Assembly (NCBI RefSeq): GCF_932526225.1
Contig: NC_064035.1
Location: 18,403,969 to 18,467,968, forward strand
Direction of reading: 5' to 3'
DNA length: 64,000 bases
DNA from: Nematostella vectensis
Taxonomy: Eukaryota; Cnidaria; Anthozoa; Actiniaria; Edwardsiidae
The position numbers and the translations under genes are program-made. Below the pieces are notes generated by a model. That model saw nothing but the letters and a program-made list of their open reading frames with translations, had not been told where the DNA came from and made no database searches. Shown here in pieces: positions 12,403-40,386 of the stretch (positions within the stretch are counted from its first letter, which is position 1; each line of letters opens with the position of its first letter).

Positions 12403-12555
12403 TTGTTTTGACCTCGTCCCTAACCAGACCTTATTTAAGGATAACTTGCCATTTATTTTACTCTGTCCCACCACACATAATCACAATCGTTCGCATCGTC
12501 ATAAATACCAGCATATATTATCACTAACAGAAACACATCATCAACACGCATATTA

Positions 12556-13722
12556 GGGGCGGACTATTTGACTTTTGAGGGGGTGATTTTGAAAAAAAAA
12601 TATCCTGCAAGCTACATTTCAAAGAAAAATATTGCATGCAAAGCAAATGAGCAAAGCCATTGTGTGAAAAGATAAACTCTATGAAATAAAATCAAAATTC
12701 TGTGATAACTTTGATAAAACGTTTTTCTCTATATTTTTGATATGTGTATTTTGTATTTCTCCTCACCATATTCTTGAAAGTTTCGATTGGTTGAGACACT
12801 ATCACACCCTATGTTGAAACTTATAAGTTGTGTGGTCTCCTCCTATCAGATAAAACTAGTTCCCAATGGTTTTATTCTAGAAATTACATTCTGAAATAAA
12901 CCAAAAGTGCTCATGCTGAAGATTTTATAATGATGATTGCTATAATGCCCTTTGCAATCATTTTAGAAAAAAAAATACCAAAAAGTTTACTTGCACAAAA
13001 GAAGTCACAAACTTTTATTTTATTTTGAAATACCTTTTATTTATTTGTTGGTTTATTAAGACTTAATAAAACAACATATAAATGAATAAAAAGGTTTAAT
13101 AGATCAATATATAAACTGTAACATCATATTGTATATAAATAGATAAAATAGATCAATCTTTCATAACTAATTTTGTGTTCACATATAGGCAGAGATACCA
13201 ACCATCGACTAAAATTCAGGAGATGGGATCTATATAAAGGCTTGCCCCCTATAGATGTCCTTGTTTTGTGGAATATTTCAACAGCACCTTAAAAAACATT
13301 CTAACAAATATGGGAGATATCAAAGAAGCTTCTCTTTTTTTTTTTTTGCTATTTTATCTGACTCAATATGCAAGGTAAGAGCTTGATAGCGAAGACTCGT
13401 TTGGCTATGACACGAAGGTCTTACCATGTATAATCCCTATACATAGAGAGTTTATTGAATTATAATTTCAATCTATTAGAAGGTCAAAAAGAATGAAACA
13501 CAACGTATGGAGTTCTATATTAGAGATATAGGACGAGAAAAGAAAAAAAAAATGCCGATTGGAAAAAAATGCTGCAAAAAGACGTGGGCTCCAAGAAAAA
13601 AAAATATCCTGCATAGCAGTACATGGCAAAAAAAATCCTGCACATTCGATGGGCGAAAAAAAATAATTCTTGCAGACATAAAATCACCCACCACCCCCAT
13701 CAAAAGTCAAATGGTCCGCCCC
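12556..13722. mobile_element. Harbinger-like non-autonomous DNA transposon with TTA target duplication
   Basis: The left end starts GGGGCGGACTATTTGACTTT at 12556 and the right end is the inverted copy finishing at 13722; both are bordered by TTA (12553-12555 and 13723-13725). The inverted ends share GGGGCGGAC, ATTTGACTTTTGA, GGGGGTG and TGATTTT. A 3-bp TWA duplication with G-rich ends is the hallmark of PIF/Harbinger elements (family knowledge). The 1.17-kb interior is AT-rich, with no transposase frame, so it would depend on an enzyme made elsewhere. The lysine-rich frames inside come from A-runs. Confidence 0.8.
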
Positions 13723-13859
13723 TTAACATGGCTTGCATAATTTACAAAAACGTAGGAAGAAACCACCGGACAGCCTCTATCTGCTGGTGTGCGTCGGACC
13801 TTGTGGTCTGCGTCGACAGTTGATTAATTAATAAAACCCTTTAAAAGAAAAAGTCGACA

Positions 13860-14745
13860 ACAACGCAGATTTATGTTTTTTCGAACGATATTTCGGCAGG
13901 CCAATACCTGCCTTCTTCAGGTTATAAATGAGTTACAATGGCATGTTATAGCTAGTATATGTACAAAGTTCATTGATGATTAACTAACAAAAGGTAAAAA
14001 TAGTAATTGAGTGACAAAGTACAAAGTTCATTGATGATTAACTAACAAAAGGTAAAAATAGTAATTGAGTGACTTATGGAAGATGGTAAATAGGGTGGTG
14101 TGGATTACTAAGTAGCTAAACGGTTTCTTCACGCCGGTTGAGGCCACCGGGTTCAAGAGTGCCAGCGCGAGCTATCAGTGTGGCTTCTCTTGCTTTGCGG
14201 ATGGAGTCGCGGTTATTTCTTATTTTTGCAATAGGTATGAGCTCTATGTCGGAAGCGGAGTGGTTAGGTTTTAGGAAGTGTTCAGCGGCGTGGGTTGGTA
14301 TGGATCGAGATTGGGAGTCTACAGTTCTGCGGTGGTCATTAAAGCGTTCTTTTAATTTGCGTTTAGTTTCCCCAATATATTGAAGGTTACAGCGGTTACA
14401 TTGAATCATATAAATCACGTTTTTAGTATTGCAGGTTATGTGGGAGGTTATAGGTCGTGTTTCACCTGTTGAGAAAAATGTGTAGCTTGTAAGGCCATCG
14501 GTTCTAATATAGGGGCAGGTTAGGCAGTTTTTTCCGCAACGGAAAGCACCGGGAGGTTGGTTGGTGGGAGAGCGGTCGGAAGGTAGCTTGGCTTTAACGA
14601 GGATGTCGCGGAGGTTAGGTGAGCGGCGAAAGGCGACAAGAGGGGGCTCAGTGAAAACCTTATGGCATCGCTTAGACGAGAGTAGAAGGTTGTAGTTTCT
14701 ACGGATTATGTTGTTGATGTTAGGTAGTGTAGGGTTATAGCTTGT
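13860..14745 (-). mobile_element. Penelope-like retroelement, 3' fragment with GIY-YIG endonuclease
   Basis: Read on the minus strand, a frame from about 14745 to the stop at 14116 encodes the C-terminal part of a Penelope-like element. It contains the cysteine cluster region (CGKNCLTCPYI, then IYMIQCNRCNLQYIGETKR) and the GIY-YIG type core with YIGETKRKLKERFNDHR. Downstream of the stop, the sequence around 13900 (CCTGAAGAAGGCAGGT in minus sense, then CCGAAATATCG) resembles the stem-loop commonly found after such frames. The reverse transcriptase part is missing, so this is a 5'-truncated copy, as is common. A 58-bp direct duplication (13961-14018 and 14019-14073) lies in its 3' region. Penelope elements use a tRNA-type GIY-YIG nuclease for target nicking (family knowledge). 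Confidence 0.8.
13961..14073. repeat. 58-bp direct duplication in the Penelope 3' region
   Basis: The unit starting GTACAAAGTTCATTGATGAT is present at 13961 and again at 14019 with no visible differences over about 55 bp. Terminal tandem copies are frequent in Penelope-like elements, so it may reflect the element's own structure rather than chance duplication. Confidence 0.9.
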
Positions 14746-15083
14746 TTACTTTGAGGGTTGTAATATCCCATAGTAACAATCTGCTTCGGTTCTGATTGGA
14801 GCCCGTTCCTGGGGGGAAGAATAATTTTGTGGAAGTGAGAAAAATGACAGTGATTATGTTGTTCTTGGGGAAATCGGAGTGAAAGATAAAGATGGGGGGG
14901 GGGGGGGGTCATGATATTGGGCTTGGATGTTTTTCGGGGAGGGGGGGGGGGGGGGGAGGCTCCCCACAAGTTACTTATGACCGCTCCCTTAAAAGAGATA
15001 TGCTTGTATCTACCTCTGACTTCTTTGCTTTAAAAAATATGCTCTCATTTCAAATTTCAAGCTGATTTGCGTCAGCAAAGGCT

Positions 15084-15745
15084 TACCAAACTCTCAACCA
15101 GTCTCCAGTCAATCCTAGTGTGAACTAGCTCGAATATTTTCACGATTGATCACCTCCGTTAATTAATTGTCCAAAAAACTTACTTTTGGAGGCATCAAAT
15201 AAGCTCTAATTTTTATTATAAGAACGTTTAATTTTCAGTTGAGGCTGGGCCGTTCTTATTTTTGGGACATTTTAAGGCCGAATATATTCTTAACGTTGTT
15301 ATTAAATTTTAGCGTATATAAGAATATAATACCCAATGAATTATAAGGGCGGAAATTACACTAATCCAATAGCAATAATAAGGTTGTTATTATGAGCACA
15401 ATTTGATTCTGCATTTTAGAACGCATCTGGACTAAAAAGAAAAAGAAATTCTGCTATCTGAGCCTCGGCATGTTCTTAGCATGTTCTTAAAATTTGGTGA
15501 GATCTCAGGCTGGACGTTCTTATAAGAAAGGTTCTTATAAAAAAAAAGTGTAACGCGGTTAATCCCTCAACTGCTGAATTAGAAATACCCGCTTATTCTG
15601 GATAAATACGCACCACAAAGCAATGAGAGTTTATTGTGACCTTTATTCTAGGATGAAGGTCAATTACAGGAGGTGATCAATCGTGAAAGTATTCGAGCTA
15701 GGTACTGAGATTTCTGGAGACTGGCTGAGAGGTTGGTATGCCTGT
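15084..15745. mobile_element. Fold-back element with about 85-bp inverted arms, carrying a nested MITE
   Basis: 15084-15170 (GGCTTACCAAACTCTC ... GATTGATCACCTCC) is matched in reverse complement by 15659-15745, with scattered differences. Between the arms lies a second element (15217-15545) that also occurs alone near 58641. No protein-coding potential. The nesting shows two successive insertions. Confidence 0.75.
15217..15545. mobile_element. MITE, TATAAGAACGT termini, copy 1
   Basis: The sequence from ATAAGAACGTTTAATTTTCA to the terminal GGACGTTCTTATAA region is collinear with 58634-58880, sharing TTGAGGCTGGGC, GTTCTTA, and the TAAGACCCAATGAAT-like block. The termini are inverted repeats of about 13 bp. 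It is non-coding. The two copies have diverged considerably, so both are old. Confidence 0.75.
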
Positions 15746-17930
15746 GGCGTAAGCTCCGGAAATATTAACAACATAGGAAAAAACAACCTGTGTCAATGTC
15801 ACCAAGCCTCTATCCCTTTCCGTCCGTCCTTCCGCCTATCATCAATGCATAAACTCTTTCGACACAAGTTGAGAAAACAAAAATGAAAAGAGGGCGCGCA
15901 GGAAAATATGTCCGTCACCACTTTGTGTTTGATTTGGCCGGAAAAAAACGAAATGAAGCTCCGTTGGGGGTAGATGGGCTCTCCTCTTACTTTCTATACT
16001 TGATACCCGCATTGGGCGGTAGAATAAGAAAACGTTTTATGCAATAATTACAAGGTTTGAAAAAGCGCGACACTTGAATGGCTTCCGAAAAGCCCCATAT
16101 GCAAACAGTGCAAATATCTACCAACACTGCTGGCCGAGCCTCGCTTAACTTCCACGAAGACGAAATGTTGGCTAACAATGCCGCAGCACTATACCAAACT
16201 TGGCGCACAAGCATCGGCAGCTTTGCTAGTCCGACAATGTTGACTGTTTTTTTACAGTAATGCTGGCGCTATTTGCACGGGGCCTATGAACCATGATCTT
16301 TCTCGTGCGGTACTAGGACGTGCGTAACACCTGTTGCATGGATTAATTGATCAACTCAATAAACAATCTAAATGCTCAAAACAAAACAAAAACGGCAATT
16401 CATTCACTAGATTGATCAAGTCTCATCGAAAATAAAAGCTCTAATACAATAGGTTGTAAACTAAAAGCGTGCCAAATCAGGCACTATTTTCCAGTAATGG
16501 CATACAACACTAGTATTTCATCCACGAGGAGATCCATTTAACTAAAGAGCAGAAATGTGTCATTCATAGAAAACCAGTATATCAGATGTGGGGTTCAGTA
16601 TTGGGTTCTCTTGAATTAAAAGCCATGTGTGGGGTATAGACCCTCGACACCCGCTAAAAACGCCACGTGGTCGCAAGCTCAGTTGTATTCATTCACTAGA
16701 AAGGGGTCGACAGGAGTCAACTAGAAACATTGTTTAGTTTTGCAATCGCGGGTAGCTCATCTATCGTAAAACAAAGATCTGTGTTGAGGCTAGCTCTCCA
16801 TCCCTTATTGTCACTTTCAAGATGCGATGATAAAACTCATAATCGTTTCGAGAAACAAGGATGGCCTTTTATCTTGCTAATTTCTTTGAGTGTAAAACAT
16901 TAACATTAAGTTCTTTAGCCAAGTTAAGAGTGTATTTCAAAAAGTGCGCTGGACCGTGAAATCAGTATTATATTTAGTAGCGAGGCCTGACGCATGGAAT
17001 AGAAAACCACCCAATCACAGCACAGTTCCGTCCCACATATTTACAAAAGCTAAAAGAACGCGTCAATGATTGGCGCAATTATAATGGTCTGATACTAAGA
17101 CAGCCAATTTCTTATTCCTGTGACAATAGCAGCGATAGTATTTAATATAAACTTTATTCAATATGGGGTCTTTACGCAGTTACAATATACAGGCATAGAA
17201 CTTATTTGTATCGCTGTGCAGGCCCTGGTGTCTGTTAGCCAGCGCACCATTACTATTTACATCACATCAACGAACTAACGGAACATCTGAAGGCATAGCC
17301 CTTTCTCAATCGGAGCTAAATTCCTTCTCTTATTTTATTTAAGGATTAGTATTGGTCGAGCTTTGCCACTGACATAGAATAACATATACTGTATTGTTTT
17401 CTTTAGTATTCTCTTGGAATATATTTAAATAAGTCTCGTACAACATCAGAACAGATAGTACTACATGCTACTGTACTATACGTTGGCCCAATTTGGGCAG
17501 GTTGCCATTTCGCACCTCAGAATATAAACATATTCATCAGTCGTTATTAATAGCTAATATTTTTTTTCCCGTGTTTACTCGTAACACGTGTTATGTCTAT
17601 AATCTACCTGTTTTTCATGGACCAAAACACGAGGTGTTTTTGCAACCTTTAGCCAAGGCTGGCGGTGCATAGAGTTCAAAATAGCGCGCTTGGCTGCTAT
17701 ACTCATAAAATATACATCTTCTTTCGCACGTTATTTCGGCTGTATCCTAACACTTCTATGGAAGAGCTTTGTACAGGTTTTTTTTTTTATTGTACATGTC
17801 CAAATGAATATCCCAGTTTGTAGTTGATTTTTTCCTTTCTTGCCCTTTCGTGTGGGAAGCTCTGCCCCTATTTAGAGACTACTGCTTCCAAGTGTGATGA
17901 CGTTACGCTTTAAATCGTTTTTTTCTGCTT
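15746..17930. other. Intergenic DNA without recognised features
   Basis: Mostly AT-rich unique-looking sequence between the fold-back element and the 3' end of the cystine-knot gene. Short frames on both strands have no recognisable domains. The part nearest 17930 should contain the 3' UTR of the minus-strand gene at 17931-18759, but I could not place its polyadenylation site. Confidence 0.4.
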
Positions 17931-18759
17931 TCACCGTTTTGTTGACTTCTTATTTTCAGGCTGGCCACCAGCGTTTGTCATGTTCTGTTTTCTTGTATAC
18001 CTTTTGCACTTGCAAGATCGAACGACAAGAATTCTGTACTTTCGTTTAGTTCCATCGTTACACGTGACATTTACATTTCGCCTTCGTTTGCGATCGGGTA
18101 CACATCTCCATTCTCGCTTTGTCGCACTTAAAACCTTGGAATAATCAGGGAAAAAAGGCAATTCGTCCATTGGGAGGCATCTGCCTTCACAAATCATATC
18201 TTTGATTGCTCTATTGCTTGTGCAAAATCCATTCGAAACGTAGCGCTTTATTCTGATGCCAACGCACCCAAGGTTTAGGATACCTATAGAAGAAACACGC
18301 AGATGGTTAAACAGCCAACTACAAAAAATACATGAAAAGTGCTTGTGCACGATGTTTCCTAGCAAAAAGTAGGTAGTATTTAGGCTTAGCCACGCGCCGA
18401 ATCGCACGCTCCACGCACAAAAACATTCGAGCCCCGGCCATTCATATATTCATAACAAATAGTTGAGAAACTTCGCAAAAGTGTGGATAACTTTTGAAAC
18501 CAGTCTCGAGACAGGTCGTGAGTTTGCTTTGGGGAGTAGTACCTGTTTGTTGTTTTGGCTGTTCCAAGACAAGGTCGTTTTCCTCGACTGTTTTCGCGCC
18601 ATGACTCGTGTTGGAAGTGTTGGGAGCACGAGGCTTTGTTGTTGGAGTAAGACGTTCGGGCCTCACATGCTTATGACTCAAACCACTACCGCAGCACAAG
18701 GAGAGAATAAACAATCCAACGGCAAACCTACAGCACCACCAGGTAGCTGACAACTTCAT
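17931..18759 (-). CDS. SOSTDC1-like: Secreted cystine-knot antagonist of the sclerostin/SOSTDC1 type
   Basis: Two exons: 18543-18759 (start ATG at 18759) and 17931-18283, joined in phase (donor ACAG/GTACTA, acceptor TTCTATAG) to 189 codons plus stop; vertebrate SOSTDC1 is about 206. Residues 1 to about 28 form a signal peptide with a hydrophobic core (FAVGLFILSLCC). A Thr/Pro/Lys-rich linker follows, then a C-terminal cystine knot with eight cysteines: GCVGIRIKRYVSNGFCTS, KDMICEGRCLP, REWRCVPD, VNVTCNDGT and VVRSCKCKRYTRKQN. The motifs YVSNGxCTS, EWRCVxD and CKCKRYTRxxN match SOSTDC1/sclerostin, rather than DAN, gremlin or norrin, and the position of the single intron before the knot is also like that family. 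These proteins are secreted and block BMP ligands and LRP5/6 Wnt receptors (family knowledge); here only the fold is shown. The basic tail may bind heparan sulfate. Family call is strong, orthology less so. Confidence 0.87.
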
Positions 18760-21700
18760 GACTTTGGAGGGTCATACACACGGCGTTTGGTAATTGCTTC
18801 CGAGGCGTAAGTTGTCAAAAAAATTGCCCGTAGAAAACTCGCTGTGACTACAAATGTCAATAGTTGATTCAGAGGCGCCTCGCACTCGCAATCAAAATCA
18901 GCCAATCGAAACAGCGCTCTCGCTACACATGCAGCACTTGGAGTAATTAGTGCCACGGGAAAAACTGGTACGAAGACAATACCCACACCAGCTTGTAGTT
19001 CATAATGTGCAACCTTGTAAACAGAGTAACAGAAACGACAATCTTCTCGCTATTCACTTCTGTGTAGAGCTCAAGTATTTATGTTGTGCTAGAGTAAACG
19101 GAGTCGTGACATACGCGCGAACCGAGCGCCGACCAATAGAAGCTCTAAGCGAGGGTAAACATTTAGCCACCTTGAATATCATAATGAATATTTAAAAGCT
19201 GGCCTTGTGACCTCTACAAAATAATGCTTACTTTTTAGTCAACAAAATCTCCATGACGTTATACTGCGATTGGCGGCAGGACAAGCGAAATGGCGTGTTG
19301 CGATAAGGTAATCATCATCATCGTAGAAATCATCACCATCATCTGTGCAAGTGAACTACCTTATTTCTTAATATCAGCGATAGCATCAGTGTAGGGCCGT
19401 TTCCATGTCAGTCAAATCAGGGAAGAAGGCGAGAGAAGTTGATACACAGGGTAGACTAACTTACCGAGGAATGGAGTACTACATAACTATCGATCGATGT
19501 TCCAAAATTTGAGACTGGATGCGCAAGGCCGGTAGAAGTGCCCAGCGATAAATGGAGGGGTATGGTGGTGGGGCGATAAAGTAACACCGATGTACACTAG
19601 TTTCGAAATCAGTTTTTCAGTACACGTATTTAAGCGCGGCCACCCCAATCAGTCCGTTAGTCATCATATAAAAGCCACACCCGTTTGCATTAGGTGGACG
19701 GAGAGAAATACAGTAGCTTGTTTAGACCTAATTTTTTATGATAAAAAAAGTAGAATAACTTCTTCTCGCTTTTACGCGAGACTAGGCTGACTATTTATAC
19801 CTATTACGGCCAAACGTCTGAACTTTTGAACGTCAGACCAGCTGTTTCGGAAGCACCCCGTCACGATTTACATAATGGTGTATGGGCTTCATGTCACTAC
19901 ATACCTTGTAATTATCATTTTAATTATGCATAAGCTCATGAAACCATGCAATCATTATCCAGTGGCTGATTTAGGATTATTTAAAGGTTGGTTCAATTTA
20001 TAAAAAAATTACCTAACTCTTACAAGCCCTCAATTATCCGTCTCAAGGGACAAGGCGTCACTTTGGTCAAAAGGCGTGGTTCTATTGAACCCATAGAACT
20101 ACCCCCAATGTGCTCTTTGCGGCAAAGCTACTTAGTAAATAAACCCCTTCTGGCGGCTGGGATATCGGCGGATAATGTCCAAGGGTGAGAAATGGTACGA
20201 AAAATAAACAGTTGGCGCGCAGCTAATGACGTCACGAGCGCGCATTTTCTTTCGCGTTTCGTGATAAATTCTAAAAACATATATTGATAATGATTCCATA
20301 AAAGAAATAAAACATTCTTTCTGTGCCTTCAAAGCGTTTTGAAAACCGTGATGGTTGTTTGAGGAGTCATTGAGCAGACGAAAAGCGAGTTTTTATTGTA
20401 CAAAAATGCTCACAGGACAGATATCACTTTGACTGGACGTTATCGCCCAATGAGCGTGCGTGAAAATTCACTGGGATATAACGAATAACCGACAACAATT
20501 TTGTAAGTTCCCGTCAGGTCGCTTTTGAATGAAGTTTAAGAATTCCCTTTATCCATTCGACTGTTCGAAAAAAAAAATTATGCTGTATTTAGATTACGGT
20601 ATTATGTTACGGATTATGTATTAAGGACGCGCCTTTAATTGAGGTCCCGAAGAGGGAGGGGACGTGTCTTTATGCCGTTGTCCCGCCCACTTCTTTTTCC
20701 CCAATTCCGTTATCTCAGTCGCTGTTTACCACAAATACTTTAAATCAAGAATTCTCGGGCCCGGAAACTTTATTTTGCAGAAACTTTATTTTGCATTTGT
20801 GCCCAAAATTTCGCATGTTTTCCTTTTAGAGAACCGCTTTCGTGTTTTAGAACAGTTTGAACTTCCTCTTGGTTCATATTCCAAATGATTTCGCTCAATA
20901 GGGCTATTTTCGAAGTTTTGCTGAAGCCAGAGTTACCCGAAAAGGCCCGAGAACTTTCTTAATATTTAAGCCATGTGAATTTCGGGCCCGAGAAGTTCGG
21001 GAAAGATCAAAATCTACAAATCTAAAAAGGGAATCATCCTTTACATGAATCTTTGTGGTAAAATACGATGTTTGACGATATTTAGATACCATATATTTTA
21101 TAGAAATTAGCCAGCTTTTTAAATTTAAGGAATAAATCGTTTTCGGGCCCGTGAATTCTCGGGTGTTTTGGGAAACGAACCCCTGGAAGGTAAATGCCTT
21201 TCCCGGTATTACGAGTACCGTTTCCTGGACAATAATCAAAGTGAATCCTAGTTCTCATTTAAATCTGTTCGACAAGTGTCAAACAAAAGTCCGAGACTGG
21301 TCGTTCTTTATAAGTTGCGTTCCTCAAACAAGAACGTACAGCGGAACGAGTCCTGAATATTAAACTGGCGATTGTCTGTTGGAAGTATAAAAAAATCGAG
21401 AACAATATTCAAGGTCGTTCTATTTATACAAGGTTACCTCATATTATAACTAATCAAATGTTCATACCCTTCTGCGTTTCTGTTTAGTTGTCAAGCCAGT
21501 GTACTCTGGCCATTTGGTAACCTAGCTCTTAAAGTAGCATCACGTCAAAGGTTATAGTCTACGCAATAGACTAAGAAATAAATGGAGCAAAGGAATCTGT
21601 GCAAACTGAAGGGTAATTGTGCTAAATTGTAGATTATGTCGAGCAAGAACTGCATCTCATGAAAGCGAGGAACACGCAAAAACAACAACAACTACAACTG

Positions 21701-22072
21701 TACAAAAGTCAAGGCAACAATACTTTATATATAAACTTCCAAATTCTGATCTAAGGTACAGAACACTAAATGATGAGTAAAATATCAAAAGGCTGCTGTC
21801 ACTATCATAAACAATAACCCATTACATGGTGACCAATCAGGAGGTGCGTGCAAGAATTGCCATGCTTGGATTACAACAAAATTCCGAAGATGATTATCTT
21901 TAGGTAATTAAATTTAAGATTAGTGTGTTGGTGTCCGGGGGGCAGTTGCATTTGGAGGTATGCTCTGTACTCCATCTCAAGTCATTCGCCGGAATCTCTT
22001 CTAGGGTGTCCACCCAACCTCTTCATTTTCTTTCTTGTTTCAGCACTGTAGGTGATCTAGCAACAGTTTCCT
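18760..22072. other. Upstream region of the cystine-knot gene and downstream region of CUL1
   Basis: No gene is supportable between the start codon at 18759 and the CUL1 stop at 22073. The region next to 18760 would hold the promoter and 5' UTR of the minus-strand cystine-knot gene; the part just below 22073 should be the CUL1 3' UTR. An inverted-repeat element lies at about 20745-21165. Confidence 0.45.
20745..21165. mobile_element. Possible inverted-repeat element with GAATTCTCGGGCCCG ends
   Basis: GAATTCTCGGGCCCGGAAAC near 20748 and the inverted GTTTTCGGGCCCGTGAATTC near 21139 face each other about 400 bp apart. Related CCCGAGAA/TTCGGGCCCGAGAAG blocks recur at 20940-21000. The interior is non-coding. 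The ends and any target duplication are not clear, so this is a tentative transposon call. Confidence 0.5.
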
Positions 22073-38909
<16,837 letters not shown>

Positions 38910-40386
38910 AGCTTTAGGCAGCTAAGGGCACTATCCAAAAAAGTAATTACTCCTAAATTATTTTTGAATGAAGCTTGAGTAGTCTTGGCCAGTTATCGCA
39001 AGTGTGTACCTGCCTTGGGAGTCTTGGTAAGATGGAATAATGTTTTAACTTCTCTTTCTTATTATTAGAGTGGAGGAATGCTACGAGTTCTCATTGTTGT
39101 TTAAGAGGAACAAAATATGTTTGAAGTTTCACCAGGCAAACAGCCGCACACAAATGTCACAGCGTCTTCCAACTCGCTTACAAACGTCCAAATAACACTA
39201 GCTTCTGGTTCATCATAGCTCACTCTATTACCTACAAGGGCTTGAACTTACTTCCAACTTGTTTCTTTAAATACATAGATATTTTTTTTTATAATTTCCA
39301 CCCTTCTCTCGTTATTTCTTTCTCTTACTCAGACACCAGGGAAAACATGGCGGCTTAGCATGACGTCACACACGCAAAGCATGCCCCACACCAGTCTACC
39401 AGCATCCAATAAAACACAGGAAACCGATGTCGATGACACCAAAGCACAGGGACCCCGTAAAACGGAGAACATTATGTAGAGACAAGAACGTACGGCAGCA
39501 AGATCCGTATTGCAACCCTCTGATTTATAACAGTGTGACGTTCGACTTCATGACCTCATAGAAAGCCGGAAGCATTGCATACATTCAATGTTTAGAAAAT
39601 AGCAGTTTGATAAGAAACTTAAAAAAATATCGTCGGGGAGGCGAATTTAATAAAGAACTCATTTCAACTCATGCTGCTCATGGGCTTATACGTTTACAAA
39701 AACATTTTATTTGGAAGATAACCTGCAAAGTAAGCGTTTCTGTGGAGTTTCGGGACAAAGGAAGACCTAGGATTGATATTTTCTATGTAATACTGTACCC
39801 AAAACACTAGATCAAAATAAACTGGCTATGAATGCAAGCGTTGCAGTAATGTATTGCTCAAGGTTGCGCTAAGAAGGATGTTTTACGGGGAAAAAAAGTG
39901 CTATTCGGCAATTAACTTTTTTTTAACACAGTCGTTGTTCCAAATAGGACTTGCGCTAAGAGATCACGTGACTTTTTGGGCGAAACTAGCGCGCGTTCAG
40001 GCTTTTACAAAATAACAGCAACAAAAAGAAACTTATTCAGCACTTACGAAAAAAGATAGATTTTGTTTCCAGAAAGGGTTTAGTTTCATTTGAAGATTTT
40101 CGTTCTCTGGTGTGACGGGCGCAGTCATTTCTGTGATTTTTTTTTTTTTTTAATTTGCTCCCAGAAAGTTCACGTGATCTCTTAATTAACCGGATAAACT
40201 AATCATCACACCAAAATTCGCAATTCAGTTTGCGCAGGGGCTCATAAGTAGGTGCAATCAACTTCCCCACATTCTGGTACTATATAGGTGTCACGGCGTT
40301 TCCTAGGATCAGGCTATTTTTAGACGCGCGGATTAGCCAATCAGATGACAGGGCGGAAAAATTGACTTTGTCTTAAGGAATCCAAA
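38910..40386. other. Intergenic region between divergent CUL1 and the 40387 candidate gene
   Basis: Contains the CUL1 5' UTR and promoter motifs and an AT-rich middle part. Frames at 39607-39810 and elsewhere show no domains. The right end (40320-40386) is richer in GC and would be the promoter of the candidate gene starting at 40387. Confidence 0.45.
39343..39368 (-). promoter_or_regulatory. Probable CUL1 promoter: CRE and YY1-type motifs
   Basis: A palindromic cAMP-response-element sequence TGACGTCA lies at 39361-39368. Just downstream in minus sense is AAGCCGCCATGTTTTC (39356-39341), matching the extended YY1 motif that often sits at transcription starts of housekeeping genes. They are about 440 bp upstream of the CUL1 start codon (38909). 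This places the CUL1 transcription start near 39350 by inference; no transcript evidence is available here. Confidence 0.5.
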
